A DNA stretch of 64,000 nt from VAZQ01 sp963721005 (GTDB lineage: Bacteria; Pseudomonadota; Alphaproteobacteria; Rhizobiales; Xanthobacteraceae). Position numbers and translations under genes: made by a program. Of the stretch, positions 26,625 through 35,156 are shown piece after piece. Location: the NCBI GenBank assembly GCA_963721005.1, contig CAVRHR010000005.1, forward strand, positions 1,116,001 through 1,180,000. The letters run 5' to 3'. Within the stretch, counting starts at the first letter, position 1. Each line of letters starts with the position of its first letter. The notes under the pieces are model-generated. The model was not told the origin of the DNA. It worked only from the letters and a program-made list of their open reading frames with translations, and ran no database searches.

Positions 26625-26731
26625 GATAGCGTTGGGGAGACAGCAAGGTCCCTAATCCAAGCCGCCTCGCTTCGAGAACCGCTTGGGTCGTGCATCATAT
26701 TAATCGGGTTCAGAGCAGCAGCTTGTACTTG

Positions 26732-27021
26732 CCTGCTGCACGCCGCCGAAGATCTACTGCGCGCCGCAGCCGACCGAGCCCTCACGAATCGATCCAGGCA
26801 AGTGATCGCATGAAGCTTCCGGGCCCGGACCATCCGATCACGATCGAACCCAACCGCAACCGCGTGCGCGTCATGTTCAATGGCCGCGTAGTCGCCGACA
26901 GCACGCGCTCGCTCACCCTGCGGGAGACCAGCCTGCGGCCGGTGCACTACATTCCGCGTGCCGATGCCGATATGGCCCTGCTCGTGCCCAGTGCGCATTC
27001 GACGCATTGCCCCTACAAGGG
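26732..27021 (+). repeat. Direct repeat 1, right copy (290 bp)
   Basis: This is the counterpart of 23695-23984, offset by 3037 bp with no indel. Here the downstream side continues into the intact C-terminal half of DUF427, while the upstream side lacks the signal-peptide half of the Cys-rich peptide gene. Confidence 0.92.
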
Positions 27022-27178
27022 CGACGCCGTCTATTACAGCTTGAGCGTCGATGGCCGTACCGCCGAGAACGCGGTATGGACCTACGAGACACCGTATCCG
27101 GCTGTGGCGGCGATCAAGGAGCATCTGGCTTTCTATCCGGACCGGGTGGAGCGGATCGAGGAAGAAGAGGTACCGTAG
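26810..27178 (+). CDS. DUF427 domain protein, intact copy
   Basis: The 122-residue protein spans one DUF427 domain, a small beta-rich fold of uncertain function found widely in actinobacteria and proteobacteria. Landmarks are VRVMFNGRVVADSTRS, the HSTHCPYKGDAVYYSL block with conserved His and Cys, and ENAVWTYETPYPAVAAIKEH. Length is normal. ATG 26810 corresponds exactly to the start of the truncated copy at 23773. No strong ribosome binding site is seen; in the left copy it follows the Cys-rich peptide frame by a few bases, which hints at translational coupling in the ancestral arrangement. Confidence 0.88.
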   Translation: MKLPGPDHPITIEPNRNRVRVMFNGRVVADSTRSLTLRETSLRPVHYIPRADADMALLVPSAHSTHCPYKGDAVYYSLSVDGRTAENAVWTYETPYPAVAAIKEHLAFYPDRVERIEEEEVP

Positions 27179-27182
27179 TACC

Positions 27183-27286
27183 GTAGGATGGGTTGAGCGT
27201 TTGCGAAACCCATCGCCGCCGATGATGGGTTTCGCGTAGCCCGCGAAGACGGGCGTAAACGCCCTGATGCGCTCAACCCATCCTAC
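27183..27286. repeat. Palindromic repeat GTAGGATGGGTT, compound form
   Basis: Outer arms GTAGGATGGGTTGAG (27183) and CTCAACCCATCCTAC (ending 27286) match the element at 11570-11643. Inserted in its right half is GTAGCCCGCGAAGACGGGCG and CCCTGATGCG, a version of the motif that forms the arms of the palindrome at 15287-15484. Two repeat families are thus nested here. Confidence 0.8.
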
Positions 27287-27356
27287 AAAGCTGCTATCTG
27301 GACCGGCCAATTCCGAGGCTTGCAAGACGGGTGCAAGGCAACCAAAGGAGAGCGCA

Positions 27357-27629
27357 ATGAACGGAAGAATGAGTTTCGTCATGATCGCCGTCGCCGCTTG
27401 CCTGAGCGGGCTCGGCGCCTTTTCGGCGGCCGCAAACGATGCCGATCGCACCGGCGAGCGCGGCGGCTACGTGCTTCCCGGCAACACCGACGGCGTCAAT
27501 CCGGCGTTGCACCCGGATTATTTCGGAAATCCAAGCAATCCTTCCTGTATCACGCGCTTCAGAACCTACGACGCGGCGACCGGAACCTATCTCGGCTACG
27601 ACGGCCGCCGCCATCCGTGCAAATCTTGA
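27357..27629 (+). CDS. BA14K-like small secreted protein
   Basis: From ATG 27357, preceded by AAAGGAGAGCGCA, the product has 90 residues. A signal peptide (FVMIAVAACLSGLGAFSAAA) leads to a short mature protein ending CITRFRTYDAATGTYLGYDG and RRHPCKS. That end matches the BA14K family pattern (Cys, RF-SYD, TGTYxGYDG, H-C), known from Brucella as an immunoreactive, lectin-like secreted protein. The two Cys probably pair. The frame upstream of 27357 runs into the palindromic repeat and is not coding. Confidence 0.85.
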   Translation: MNGRMSFVMIAVAACLSGLGAFSAAANDADRTGERGGYVLPGNTDGVNPALHPDYFGNPSNPSCITRFRTYDAATGTYLGYDGRRHPCKS

Positions 27630-27740
27630 GATCGCCGGAGCACCGGCTCACGGCGTCGTGAGAGGGTGTGAATTGTCGGGCACGGCGATTGGAGCATACT
27701 GGAGCTGCGGCCTGCTGGGGCGACCGACCCGGAGGGCTCC

Positions 27741-28733
27741 ATGTCCGTCAGTCCCGATACGGTGCATGCGTCGAGCCGAGCTGCGCTCGATCGCGTCACC
27801 CTGATCCGTATCCTGCGGTCGGGCCTTCCGCCCGGATCGCCCGCTTCGTTCGCCTTTGCGGTCTGCTGCGTGCTGATCGCGCTCGGGGTGCGCCTGATCT
27901 TCTGGCTCTACGGGCCCGCCCCGGTGATCTTCGCGACCTACTACCCGGCGGTCCTGCTGGCGACACTCATCGGCGGCTGGCCGGCCGGGATCGTGGCGCA
28001 GATCCTGGGCGGCGTCCTGACTTGGCTGTTCTTCGACCCCTCGTTCACGCCGCCCGCGCAGGCGTTCGGCGATCAGGTCGGCGATTTCGCGCTGTACGGC
28101 CTGTCGTCGGGCCTGATCATCTGGGCGTGCGAGCATTATCGGCGCGTCATCCGCCGGCTCGACGAGGAAGAGCGCTATCGGCGCCTGGTGGTCGACGAGC
28201 TCAATCACCGTCTGCGCAACAAGCTCGCCGTCGTGCACACCATCCTGCGGCACGAATTGCGCGAGCACGAAGACCTGCGCGCCAGCATCTCCCACCGCCT
28301 GCGCGCGCTCGCCGCCGCCGACGAGCTGCTCACGCGGCCGGACCGGGACCTGGTGGACATGCGCGAGATCCTGTCGGCGGAGTTGTCGCATTACACCGCC
28401 ACGCGCATCCACGCCGAAGGGGATCAGACCCGGTTGCCGGCCAAGCTCGCCGCCACCCTCACCTTGATCTTCCACGAGCTGGCCACCAACGCGGCCAAGC
28501 ACGGTGCCCTCAGGCTGCCCGCGGGCGAGGTATCGATCAGCTGGAAACGCCAGTCCGATGCACTCGCCATCGCCTGGATCGAGAGCGGCGGGCCGCCGGT
28601 CAGCCCGCCGCAGCGGCGCGGTTTCGGCACCGGCCTGTTCCGTCGGGCGCTCGATCCGTTCAATGGAACCATCTCGATGCAGTACGAGCCGGCGGGCATC
28701 CGGTGCCAGATCAGCCTGGACATTCCCGCCTGA
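27741..28733 (+). CDS. HWE-type membrane histidine kinase
   Basis: The product has 330 residues. Four hydrophobic segments at about 35-135 form a DUF4118-like membrane module (LIFWLYGPAPVIFATYYPAV, LATLIGGWPAG). The kinase core has the phospho-acceptor His in VDELNHRLRNKLAVVHTIL, the HWE-specific FHELATNAAKHGAL and the W-x-E motif in IAWIESGGPPV, then GFGTGLFRRAL. HWE kinases are frequent in Hyphomicrobiales and often act in light or stress responses. No cognate regulator is adjacent. The start follows GGAGGGCTCC. Confidence 0.92.
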   Translation: MSVSPDTVHASSRAALDRVTLIRILRSGLPPGSPASFAFAVCCVLIALGVRLIFWLYGPAPVIFATYYPAVLLATLIGGWPAGIVAQILGGVLTWLFFDPSFTPPAQAFGDQVGDFALYGLSSGLIIWACEHYRRVIRRLDEEERYRRLVVDELNHRLRNKLAVVHTILRHELREHEDLRASISHRLRALAAADELLTRPDRDLVDMREILSAELSHYTATRIHAEGDQTRLPAKLAATLTLIFHELATNAAKHGALRLPAGEVSISWKRQSDALAIAWIESGGPPVSPPQRRGFGTGLFRRALDPFNGTISMQYEPAGIRCQISLDIPA

Positions 28734-28867
28734 GGCAGGCACCGCATTGCGCACGCTCGCTCCCGGCATCCGCAATCGCTTTTGCGACAAAGCCGCACAG
28801 CCTCGATCTTTCCGCCAGACCGGAAGTTATGCTTTACGGGTATCCCATGCGATCACGGGAGGCCGTT

Positions 28868-29068
28868 ATGACCGAGCCCGATATGACTGAGCCCAATTTG
28901 AAGCGGAGCCATGCCAACCCGAGCGATGACTATCCGCCGACCCGGCCCAGCAAGCTCGTCATTTTCGTTGCGCTGGGCCTACTCGTTGCCGGCCTGGGTC
29001 TGGAGAACTGGTCGGACATATCGGCCCTGGCGAATCTACCCCGGATCGAAAGGGCTCTCGGTCTCTGA
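28868..29068 (+). CDS. Small single-span membrane protein
   Basis: The 66-residue product begins after GGGAGGCCGTT. It has a polar acidic N-terminus with a repeated MTEPDMTEP, one transmembrane helix (LVIFVALGLLVAGLGL) and a short tail. The good ribosome binding site and the helix support it as real. Function unknown. It is convergent with the hydrolase at 29119. Confidence 0.6.
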   Translation: MTEPDMTEPNLKRSHANPSDDYPPTRPSKLVIFVALGLLVAGLGLENWSDISALANLPRIERALGL

Positions 29069-29118
29069 AGCCGCAAGCTCGCGATCCGGAGCTCGGCGAC
29101 CGGCTGGCTGCCGGCAGC

Positions 29119-30198
29119 TCACATCTGCGCCGGCAGCTCCTTCATGAACTCCGCCACATAGGCCTTCCAGAACGCGGCGCGCAGGTGGGTGAAATGGCCG
29201 TGGGTCTCCTCGCTGGCCGGGATCAGCACGTATCTGGCATTGGGGATGCGGGCGATCTCGCGCGCGGTCGAGCTCAAGCGCGCCGAATTGGTCTCGTCGT
29301 CGCCGGAATTGATCGCCATGAGCCGGGCCTTGATCCCGCCGAGATGGGGAGTGGGATTGTAGTCCATCACGGCTTCGATGCCCCAGAGCGTGTCGTTGGC
29401 GTCGCGCTTCTTCGCTTCCGCCTGCAGCTTGCGGTACAGCTCGTCGCCGGCTTCGCGGGTCGGCAACATTTTCTGGATCTGCACCACGTTCTCGGTCTGC
29501 AGGAAGCCGTAGGGCGCCGTCACCGTCCACTGCGTGGGGTTGCGCTCGTAATTACCGTTGCTCCAGCCCGGATCCTGGCGGATCGCCTCGATGGCGATGC
29601 GGCGCTGCATCCAGTTGCGGCCGCTGATCTGGATCGGCTGGCTGGCGATCGGGATCAGCCCGTCCATCAGGTCGGGATACAGGTAGCCCCACATCCAGGT
29701 GTGCATGCCGCCCATGGAGGAGCCCATCACCAGGCGCAGGTGCTTGATGCCGAGGCCCTCGGTGATGAGCTGATGCTCCGAGGCTACGATGTCGTCATAG
29801 CGGTAGTGCGGGAACTTCGCCTTGAGGCCGTCGCTCGGCTTGCTCGAGCCGCCGCGGCCGATGCCGTCGGGCAGCACGATGAAATACTGCGCGGCGTCGA
29901 GCGGAGCGCCGGCGACGAACAATTCGTCGGCGAGCGAAGGCATCAGCCAGGCCTTGCCGTCCGAGCTGGTGCCGTGCAGCAGGATCACCGCATTGGCGAT
30001 GTCGCCGGCGGCGTTGCGCCGCGGCGTGCCGAGGGTGGTGTAGTGCAGCCTGAGCTCGGCCAAGGTCTCGCCGCTCTTGAAGCGGAAGTCCTTGATGGTG
30101 AAATCGCCCTCGTGCTGGTTCGGCCAGGTGGTCTGGGCGGAAGCCGCGGTGGCGGCAAGCGCCAGCAAGGTGGCGGCGGCGAGCGCACGCATGATCAT
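29119..30198 (-). CDS. Exported alpha/beta hydrolase, MetX-like
   Basis: The 359-residue protein has a signal peptide (LAAATLLALAATAASAQ). Its body resembles homoserine O-acetyltransferase-like alpha/beta hydrolases: GETLAELRLHYTTLGTP, AVILLHGTSSDGKAW, and the nucleophile elbow GSSMGGMHTWMWGYLYP with its Ser. INSGDDETN and EETHGHF supply the likely acid and His. MetX enzymes are cytoplasmic, so the signal peptide suggests a secreted esterase rather than methionine synthesis. The start overlaps the stop of 30195-30740 by four bases (ATGA), indicating coupling. Confidence 0.88.
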   Translation of the reverse strand: MIMRALAAATLLALAATAASAQTTWPNQHEGDFTIKDFRFKSGETLAELRLHYTTLGTPRRNAAGDIANAVILLHGTSSDGKAWLMPSLADELFVAGAPLDAAQYFIVLPDGIGRGGSSKPSDGLKAKFPHYRYDDIVASEHQLITEGLGIKHLRLVMGSSMGGMHTWMWGYLYPDLMDGLIPIASQPIQISGRNWMQRRIAIEAIRQDPGWSNGNYERNPTQWTVTAPYGFLQTENVVQIQKMLPTREAGDELYRKLQAEAKKRDANDTLWGIEAVMDYNPTPHLGGIKARLMAINSGDDETNSARLSSTAREIARIPNARYVLIPASEETHGHFTHLRAAFWKAYVAEFMKELPAQM

Positions 30199-30740
30199 GG
30201 GCTACCTCCGGACGGGTTGCAGGCGGAAATAATGGCCCTGAGACCGGGCAGGCAGAGCGCTTGCGGGAATCCGCCGGCGGCTTGGGGCCGCGGCGCCAAT
30301 GGCAGCGGCGGGGGCGGCGGCGCGGGGGCAACCGGCTGACGCGCCGCCCGAACCGCCGGCTCGGGCGGGCTCGCGTCCTCCTGCCCGCGCCCGGGCCCCG
30401 GCTCGGGCGCGGCGATACCGGGAATAGCTCCCTGGCGCAGCTTCCTGGCTTCCTGATCCAGCTCCAGGCAAGTGAGCACCTCTACATAGGAGGCGGTGCG
30501 GTTGCTGGTGGCGAGGCGGATGCAGCGCGAGCGGTCCGCGGCCCCGAATTCGCTCCATTTCCTGGCGAGCTCGTCTCGGGCCGCCTTCTCGTCCGCCATG
30601 CAGACCGCGCTGTCGTCCTTGGCGCCCTTGAACTCGGCTGCGCCTTCCCGGCAGATCGGCTCGAAATTGAGGTCCGGAACCTTGTCCACGACCGCGATCA
30701 ACAAATGGCCGCCCACCATCATTGCGGGAAACAGGATCAT
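30195..30740 (-). CDS. Hypothetical protein with Pro-rich tail
   Basis: From ATG 30740 the product has 181 residues. A hydrophobic N-terminus (MILFPAMMVGGHLLIAVV) may anchor or export it. The middle has CREGAAEF, DDSAVCMADEKAARDELAR, RSRCIRLATSNRTASYVEV and LTCLELDQEARKLR, giving four Cys. The C-terminal third is Pro/Ala-rich (PVAPAPPPPPLPLAP). Similar small Cys-containing proteins with an 'ARDELARKW...C' block are common hypothetical proteins in Bradyrhizobium, by recollection only. It is translationally coupled to the downstream hydrolase. Confidence 0.65.
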   Translation of the reverse strand: MILFPAMMVGGHLLIAVVDKVPDLNFEPICREGAAEFKGAKDDSAVCMADEKAARDELARKWSEFGAADRSRCIRLATSNRTASYVEVLTCLELDQEARKLRQGAIPGIAAPEPGPGRGQEDASPPEPAVRAARQPVAPAPPPPPLPLAPRPQAAGGFPQALCLPGLRAIISACNPSGGSP

Positions 30741-30844
30741 CGAGGCCCCTTGCCGGAAGAGTGACGCACGCGAGGCCCCCAGCATACACCGCCTGAGCCC
30801 CCACGCACTAGCGTGCCGTTTCCGACGCTTCAAGCGCACTCGGC

Positions 30845-30960
30845 GGTGTCATGCCCCGCGGAGCCGGGGCACCCAGTAATCCGTGTGCTAGCCGTAACAC
30901 CTGCGCTAAATCGAGATTTCTGTGTTTACTGGGTCGCCCGCCTTCGCGGGCGAAGACAAC
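30845..30960. repeat. Dispersed intergenic palindromes
   Basis: The 397-bp gap between 30740 and 31138 holds a GTCATGCCCCGCGG/CCGGGGCA-type hairpin and the inverted pair CCCAGTAA (about 30871) and TTACTGGG (about 30928), ending in the hairpin TCGCCCGCCTTCGCGGGCGA. These are typical scattered repeats of rhizobial chromosomes. I see no gene in this gap. Confidence 0.6.
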
Positions 30961-31137
30961 AATTGGATCCAAGCGACGGATCAGGACTCCGCAGCAGCCA
31001 AGCGACCAGCGCGTCGCGGTTGCTTCGCAACAAGGTTGCTCCGGCCACAACTTTGCTCAGGCAACTCCTGGCAGGATGCCCGGCTGTGCGCTACAATCCC
31101 GGCAAGCGTGCCACAAAAGCTGAAAAGGGGAGACCAA

Positions 31138-32106
31138 ATGACCAGCAAGCTCGGACGACGTGGTGTGTTGCAGGCAGGCGCCGCGGTGCTCGGTGCCGCC
31201 ATGCTGCCGGGAACGGTTCCGGCGCAAGCGCAGGCGCAAGCGCAGAAAGAGCCCGCGGGCAAAGCCTACGAGTTCATGGTCCGGGACCTCGTCTACCAGC
31301 GCAACGGCGACAAGACCCGGCTGGCGCGGCTCTACCAGCCGAGCGGCAGCGGACCGTTCCCGGCCGTGCTGCAGGTGCATGGCGGCGCCTGGACCAACAA
31401 GAACCGCACCGACGGCCAGAACACCGCGCTCGACCTGGCGGCGGCCGGCATCGTGGTGCTGTCGATCGACTTTCGCAACTCGCCCGAGGCGCCCTACCCG
31501 GCCTCGCTGCAGGACATCAATTACGGCATCCGCTGGCTCAAGGCCCATGCGGGCGAGTTCGGCAGCAGCGCCGACCGGGTCGGGGCCTACGGCACCTCGA
31601 GCGGCGGCCACCAGATCCTGCTCGCCGCCATCCGTCCCGACGATGCCCGCTACCGGGCGCTGCCGCTGGCGGATGCTCCGGATATGGGCGCCAAGCTCGC
31701 CTTCGTGGTCTCGGGCTGGGGCGTGCTGTTCCCGCTCGAGCGCTACAAGCTCGCCAAGGCCCAGAAGCGGCCGGACCTGACCGTCAATCACGACACCTTC
31801 TTCGGCAGCGAGGCGGCCCAGCTCGAGGCGACGCCGGCGCTCATCATCGAGAGCGGCGAGAAGGTGTTCCTGCCGCCCGCCCTGGTGTTCCAGGGCACCA
31901 AGGACGAATGGACCACGGTCGAGCTCGCGCAACGCTTCGCCGCCGACTATCGCGGCGCCGGTGGCACCATGGATCTGGAGCTCCTGGAGGGCGAGAAGCA
32001 CACCTTCGTCAACGAGCACCCGTTCGCCCCCAACTCCATCAAGGCGGTCGGCATGACCATCGCGTTCGCCAAGAAATACGGCTCCTCGCGGCAGGCGCAG
32101 CGCTGA
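31138..32106 (+). CDS. Exported alpha/beta hydrolase (HSL/BD-FAE-like esterase)
   Basis: From ATG 31138, with GGGGAGACCAA before it, the product has 322 residues. A Tat-type leader (LGRRGVLQAGAAVLGAAML, ending PAQAQAQ) is followed by an esterase fold with the oxyanion motif HGGAWTNK, the substrate-cap segment SIDFRNSPEAPYP and the nucleophile elbow YGTSSGGHQ. The Asp (FQGTKDEW) and His (GEKHTFVNE) complete a triad. It probably hydrolyses a small ester in the periplasm. The frame upstream to 30922 lacks a start signal. Confidence 0.88.
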   Translation: MTSKLGRRGVLQAGAAVLGAAMLPGTVPAQAQAQAQKEPAGKAYEFMVRDLVYQRNGDKTRLARLYQPSGSGPFPAVLQVHGGAWTNKNRTDGQNTALDLAAAGIVVLSIDFRNSPEAPYPASLQDINYGIRWLKAHAGEFGSSADRVGAYGTSSGGHQILLAAIRPDDARYRALPLADAPDMGAKLAFVVSGWGVLFPLERYKLAKAQKRPDLTVNHDTFFGSEAAQLEATPALIIESGEKVFLPPALVFQGTKDEWTTVELAQRFAADYRGAGGTMDLELLEGEKHTFVNEHPFAPNSIKAVGMTIAFAKKYGSSRQAQR

Positions 32107-32114
32107 AGGGCTTT

Positions 32115-32273
32115 ACCTCCCTCTGAGAAGGGAGAGCCTGCCCTCGGGCTACGACCCGAGGGTCGACCCGCAAAGCGGGTCGGGAGGGGGTCCCGCGCTG
32201 AACACAGAATTCTGCCGAGAGGCGGGACCTCCACCCGGCGCTTTCGCGCCAGCCTCCCCCTTTCAGGGGGAGG
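32115..32273. repeat. Cluster of hairpins, terminator-like
   Basis: Three stems follow the esterase gene: CCCTCGGGCTACGACCCGAGGG, CGACCCGCAAAGCGGGTCG and CCTCCCCCTTTCAGGGGGAGG (32253-32273). One may terminate the esterase transcript. The arrangement resembles a dispersed repeat module. Confidence 0.5.
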
Positions 32274-32312
32274 GAATCAGTGCCGGCATCGCCGTCCCCC
32301 GAAAATGCAACA

Positions 32313-33665
32313 ATGCAAAGAACAGCCGTGTCCGATGCCGATGCGAGGCCCTTCGACGACCGCGATCGCGTGATCGCCCGCAAAGTCGCCTGGCGGCTCG
32401 TGCCGCTGTTGATGGCCTGTTATTTCGTGGCGTTCCTGGACCGGGTGAATTTGGGATTCGCGGCGCTGTCGATGAACCAGGATCTCGGCTTCGACAGCAC
32501 CATCTTCGGGCTGGGCGCCGGCATCTTCTTCATCGGCTATTTCTTCTTCGAGGTGCCGAGCAATCTGGTGCTCGAGAAGGTCGGCGCCCGCCGATGGATC
32601 GCCCGCATCATGTTCACCTGGGGCCTGATCTCGGCCGCGATGGCGCTGGTGTGGAGCGAGCCGAGCTTCTATGTGGCGCGCTTCCTGCTCGGTGCCGCCG
32701 AGGCCGGGTTCTTTCCCGGCGTCGTGCTCTATCTCACCTATTGGTTCCCGGCGCAGCACCGCGCCCGCATGGTCGGGCTGTTCATGGCGGCGGTCCCGGT
32801 GTCCGGCGTCATCGGCTCGCCGCTGTCGGGATGGCTCATGGGGCTCGATGGCACGCTCGGGCTGCACGGCTGGCAATGGCTGTTCATTCTCGAAGGGCTG
32901 CCCTCGATGCTGCTCGGCGTGGTGGTCTGGCTCGCCCTCACCGACCGGCCGAGCCAAGCCGGCTGGCTCACCGCGGCGGAGCGCGAACGGCTGGAGGAAA
33001 GCCTCGCGCGCGAGCGCGCGCAGCGCGAGGCCGTGCGCCGCTACCGGCTCGGCGAGGCGCTCGCCAACGGCCGCGTGCTGGCGCTCGGAGTGCTCTATCT
33101 CGGGTTGGTCACCGGCCTTTACGGTGTCACGTTCTGGCTGCCGCAGATCGTGAAGGGGTTCGGGGGCCTGAGCAATCTCGAGGTCGGCTTCATCGCGGCA
33201 CTGCCGACGCTTGCTTCCGCCATCGCGATGGTGGCCTGGACGCGGCATTCCGACCGCACGCGCGAGCGGCCCTGGCACGTGGCCTTGCCGGCCTTCGCCG
33301 GCGCGCTCGGGCTCCTCGCCAGCGCCGGCGTGAGCGATCCCACGCTCTCGATGATCGCGCTTTCGGTGGCGCTGATCGGCATCTATGCCGCCATCGCCAC
33401 CTCCTGGACGCTGCCGACCGCGTTCCTAAGCGGCACCGCCGCGGCCGGCGGGCTTGCGCTCATCAACTCGATCGGCAATCTCGGCGGCTTCGCCGGCCCC
33501 TATTTCATGGGCTGGATCAAGACCGCGACCGGCGAATATTCGCTCGGCTTCCTGCTGATCGGCGTCGGGCTCGCGCTGTCCGGGGGGATCGCGCTCGCGA
33601 TGCGCGGCGCGGTGGCGAGCGAGCATGCGGCGCCGGTTGCGGCGCCCTCCGCTCAGCCGACCTGA
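32313..33665 (+). CDS. MFS transporter, anion:cation symporter (ACS) type
   Basis: The product is about 450 residues with 12 predicted helices. FLDRVNLGFAALSMNQDLG in helix 1 and the loop VGARRWIARIMFTWGL are hallmarks of the ACS family, which takes up tartrate, phthalate, 4-hydroxyphenylacetate and similar organic anions. The actual substrate is unknown. The start is uncertain: GTG 32280 would add 11 residues. The last 108 bases of this gene are duplicated at 36654-36761. It converges with the DUF6600-like gene remnant through a shared bidirectional terminator. Confidence 0.88.
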   Translation: MQRTAVSDADARPFDDRDRVIARKVAWRLVPLLMACYFVAFLDRVNLGFAALSMNQDLGFDSTIFGLGAGIFFIGYFFFEVPSNLVLEKVGARRWIARIMFTWGLISAAMALVWSEPSFYVARFLLGAAEAGFFPGVVLYLTYWFPAQHRARMVGLFMAAVPVSGVIGSPLSGWLMGLDGTLGLHGWQWLFILEGLPSMLLGVVVWLALTDRPSQAGWLTAAERERLEESLARERAQREAVRRYRLGEALANGRVLALGVLYLGLVTGLYGVTFWLPQIVKGFGGLSNLEVGFIAALPTLASAIAMVAWTRHSDRTRERPWHVALPAFAGALGLLASAGVSDPTLSMIALSVALIGIYAAIATSWTLPTAFLSGTAAAGGLALINSIGNLGGFAGPYFMGWIKTATGEYSLGFLLIGVGLALSGGIALAMRGAVASEHAAPVAAPSAQPT

Positions 33666-33695
33666 TACATCGGGCGCGACGGCTGAAAAAGCGCA

Positions 33696-33722
33696 ATGGC
33701 GCGACCGAGACGATCGCGCCAT
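33696..33722. terminator. Bidirectional terminator, left copy
   Basis: ATGGCGCGACCG and CGATCGCGCCAT form a stem preceded by GAAAAAGCGC and followed by GCTTT. It lies between two convergent gene ends. Confidence 0.55.
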
Positions 33723-33745
33723 GCTTTGGTTGGATGGGCGGTAGC

Positions 33746-34001
33746 TCAGCGCAGCGCGCGGAAGCCGGCTTTGGCGCCCAGGCCGTTCACCCGCGGCCCG
33801 ATGGCGAGGTTCGGGGTCCGCAGCGGCATCGTGGCGCCGACGCCGACCGAGTGTCCGACGCTCACGGCACCGAGATGCGTGCCCTTGCTCGACCCGTCGG
33901 CGTCATGGCTGCCGCGGTCGTTCCTGCCGCCGTCATCATGGCCGCCGCGGCCCTTGACTCCGGCTCCCGGAATCGTCGGCAAGTCGATCTTGATCCCGGG
34001 G
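33746..34001 (-). pseudogene. 3' fragment of the DUF6600-like gene
   Basis: The last 85 codons of the gene at 36842-37957 are repeated here: IKIDLPTIPG, KGRGGHDDGG, SSKGTHLGAV and AIGPRVNGLGAKAGFRALR. Upstream of 34001 the frame continues into unrelated sequence, so the start and the first three quarters of the protein are missing. Confidence 0.85.
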
Positions 34002-34073
34002 ATCGGAAAGGCGGCCGGATGCAGGACCGTGTGGTGCAGCGCAGTCGGGCGGAGACGACACTCCGATGAGAGC

Positions 34074-35003
34074 CTAAAGCTTGATCGAGTGTCTGGTTTT
34101 GATAACGGAAGCAGTTTTTGCTCCAGCCAGAGCCTCTCGAAATGTCTTGATTTCGCTGACCACAAAATCAAAAAAGGCTCTCACTCGGGGCGTTCGTTGC
34201 ATATCTTTGTGTACGAGTAGAAAAAAATGCGACACGAGCTCCGGGACGTGATCGATAACTCGCACAAGCTCTCCCTCACGGTCCCCGATGACGTGCGGCA
34301 TGGGGGCGACGCCGGCCCCTGATTTGACCGCCAGCAGCAGTCCGGCCCAACTGTCGCTATGCGCCGCCAACCGTGCACCGGGCGCAACCTGCCGAACCCA
34401 GCGCACCGCCCAATGGTTGAATTCGACCACGCTATGGTGCACGATATCCTTTGGGCAAGCGGGTGCGCCATGCCGTTCAACGTAGGCGCGACTTGCGTAT
34501 ACGCCCCAAGCTCCTTCCGCAATTTTACGTCCAACCAGTGCCTCGTCCTCAAGATCCGGTCCCTGGCTCCGGAGGGCGATGTCAGCTTCCCGCTTGGAAA
34601 GGTCTACGAAGCGTTCGCTCAGCAGCAGTTCGATCCTCAGAGCGGGAAAACGCTCGTGAAACATGTCAAGAAGCGGTGTTCGCTCTAGTCGGTCTCCAAC
34701 CATCGGGGAACAAGCCACCCTGACAACGCCGGTCAACTCCCGATCGCTGGATACGAGCTGGCGCTCGAATGCCAATATCGTTTCTTCAACGCGTTCCGCA
34801 AGCGGGGCCAGCTCCGATCCCAGTTGGGTCAAACGGTAACCGGTTAGATGACGTTCGATCAGGCGACGGCCCAGACGCTGTTCAAGCTCTGCGAGCCGGC
34901 GATGCACGGTTGATTGGTTGACGCCTTGGGCCTTCGCTGCTGCCAGGATGCTCCCTGTGCGGGCAAATGCAAGGAAGTGCTTCAGGTCGTCCCAGTTGTG
35001 CAT
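34074..35003 (-). CDS. LysR-type transcriptional regulator
   Basis: The 309-residue protein has an N-terminal winged helix-turn-helix (residues 5-60: FLAFARTGSILAAAKAQGV, QSTVHRRLAELEQRLG) and a LysR substrate-binding domain from about 90 (GVVRVACSPMVGD, LVGRKIAEGAWGVYAS). It is divergent from the MHS symporter across 153 bp, the classic layout for LysR control of a transport gene. The DNA is AT-richer than the flanks, consistent with transfer together with the symporter. The stop lies 73 bp inside the inserted segment. Confidence 0.92.
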   Translation of the reverse strand: MHNWDDLKHFLAFARTGSILAAAKAQGVNQSTVHRRLAELEQRLGRRLIERHLTGYRLTQLGSELAPLAERVEETILAFERQLVSSDRELTGVVRVACSPMVGDRLERTPLLDMFHERFPALRIELLLSERFVDLSKREADIALRSQGPDLEDEALVGRKIAEGAWGVYASRAYVERHGAPACPKDIVHHSVVEFNHWAVRWVRQVAPGARLAAHSDSWAGLLLAVKSGAGVAPMPHVIGDREGELVRVIDHVPELVSHFFLLVHKDMQRTPRVRAFFDFVVSEIKTFREALAGAKTASVIKTRHSIKL

Positions 35004-35013
35004 GTGTCAAGTA

Positions 35014-35026
35014 TGCAATTTTGCGA
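35014..35026. promoter_or_regulatory. Candidate LysR box
   Basis: TGCAATTTTGCGA fits T-N11-A with an inner palindrome GCAA-TT-TTGC, 11 bp from the lysR start. It is the best such site in the divergent gap and could give autoregulation. It is not proven. Confidence 0.4.
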
Positions 35027-35156
35027 GGGCCTTTGGCAATCCTGCTTACTCCGCAAGGGCGGTAAATCGATTTAACCGTATTCGCCTATCCACGAAATTT
35101 AGGTCATGCGCTTCTGAGCAATCGACACCCGAGGAGCGCTTCGAGGAGACACCGAA

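Larger units (their letters stand above)
23985..26731. other. Low-GC inserted segment 1, between direct repeats
   Basis: These 2.7 kb separate the two copies of the 290-bp repeat. From about 24750 the base composition and codon use are clearly more AT-rich than the surroundings (TTT, ATT and AAT codons are common). The cargo is a B12-binding radical SAM gene and a small divergent ORF. The first 430 bp (23985-24414) hold no gene I can support; there is a GC-rich block and a palindrome (GATAACCGG at about 24258, CCGGTTATG at about 24293). No integrase, transposase or att-like end is seen. Confidence 0.8.
33558..34001. repeat. Direct repeat 2, left copy (444 bp)
   Basis: The sequence from ATCGGCGTCGGGCTCGCGCT to TTGATCCCGGGG recurs at 36654-37091 with one 6-bp length difference and scattered substitutions. 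It spans the 3' end of the ACS transporter gene, a terminator and the 3' end of the DUF6600-like gene. Confidence 0.92.

Noticed and set aside
23985..26731. Insertion sequence or integron
   Set aside because: No transposase, integrase, terminal inverted repeat or attC-like site could be found in the segment.
29119..30198. metX for methionine synthesis
   Set aside because: The protein resembles MetX but has a clear signal peptide and no met gene neighbours.
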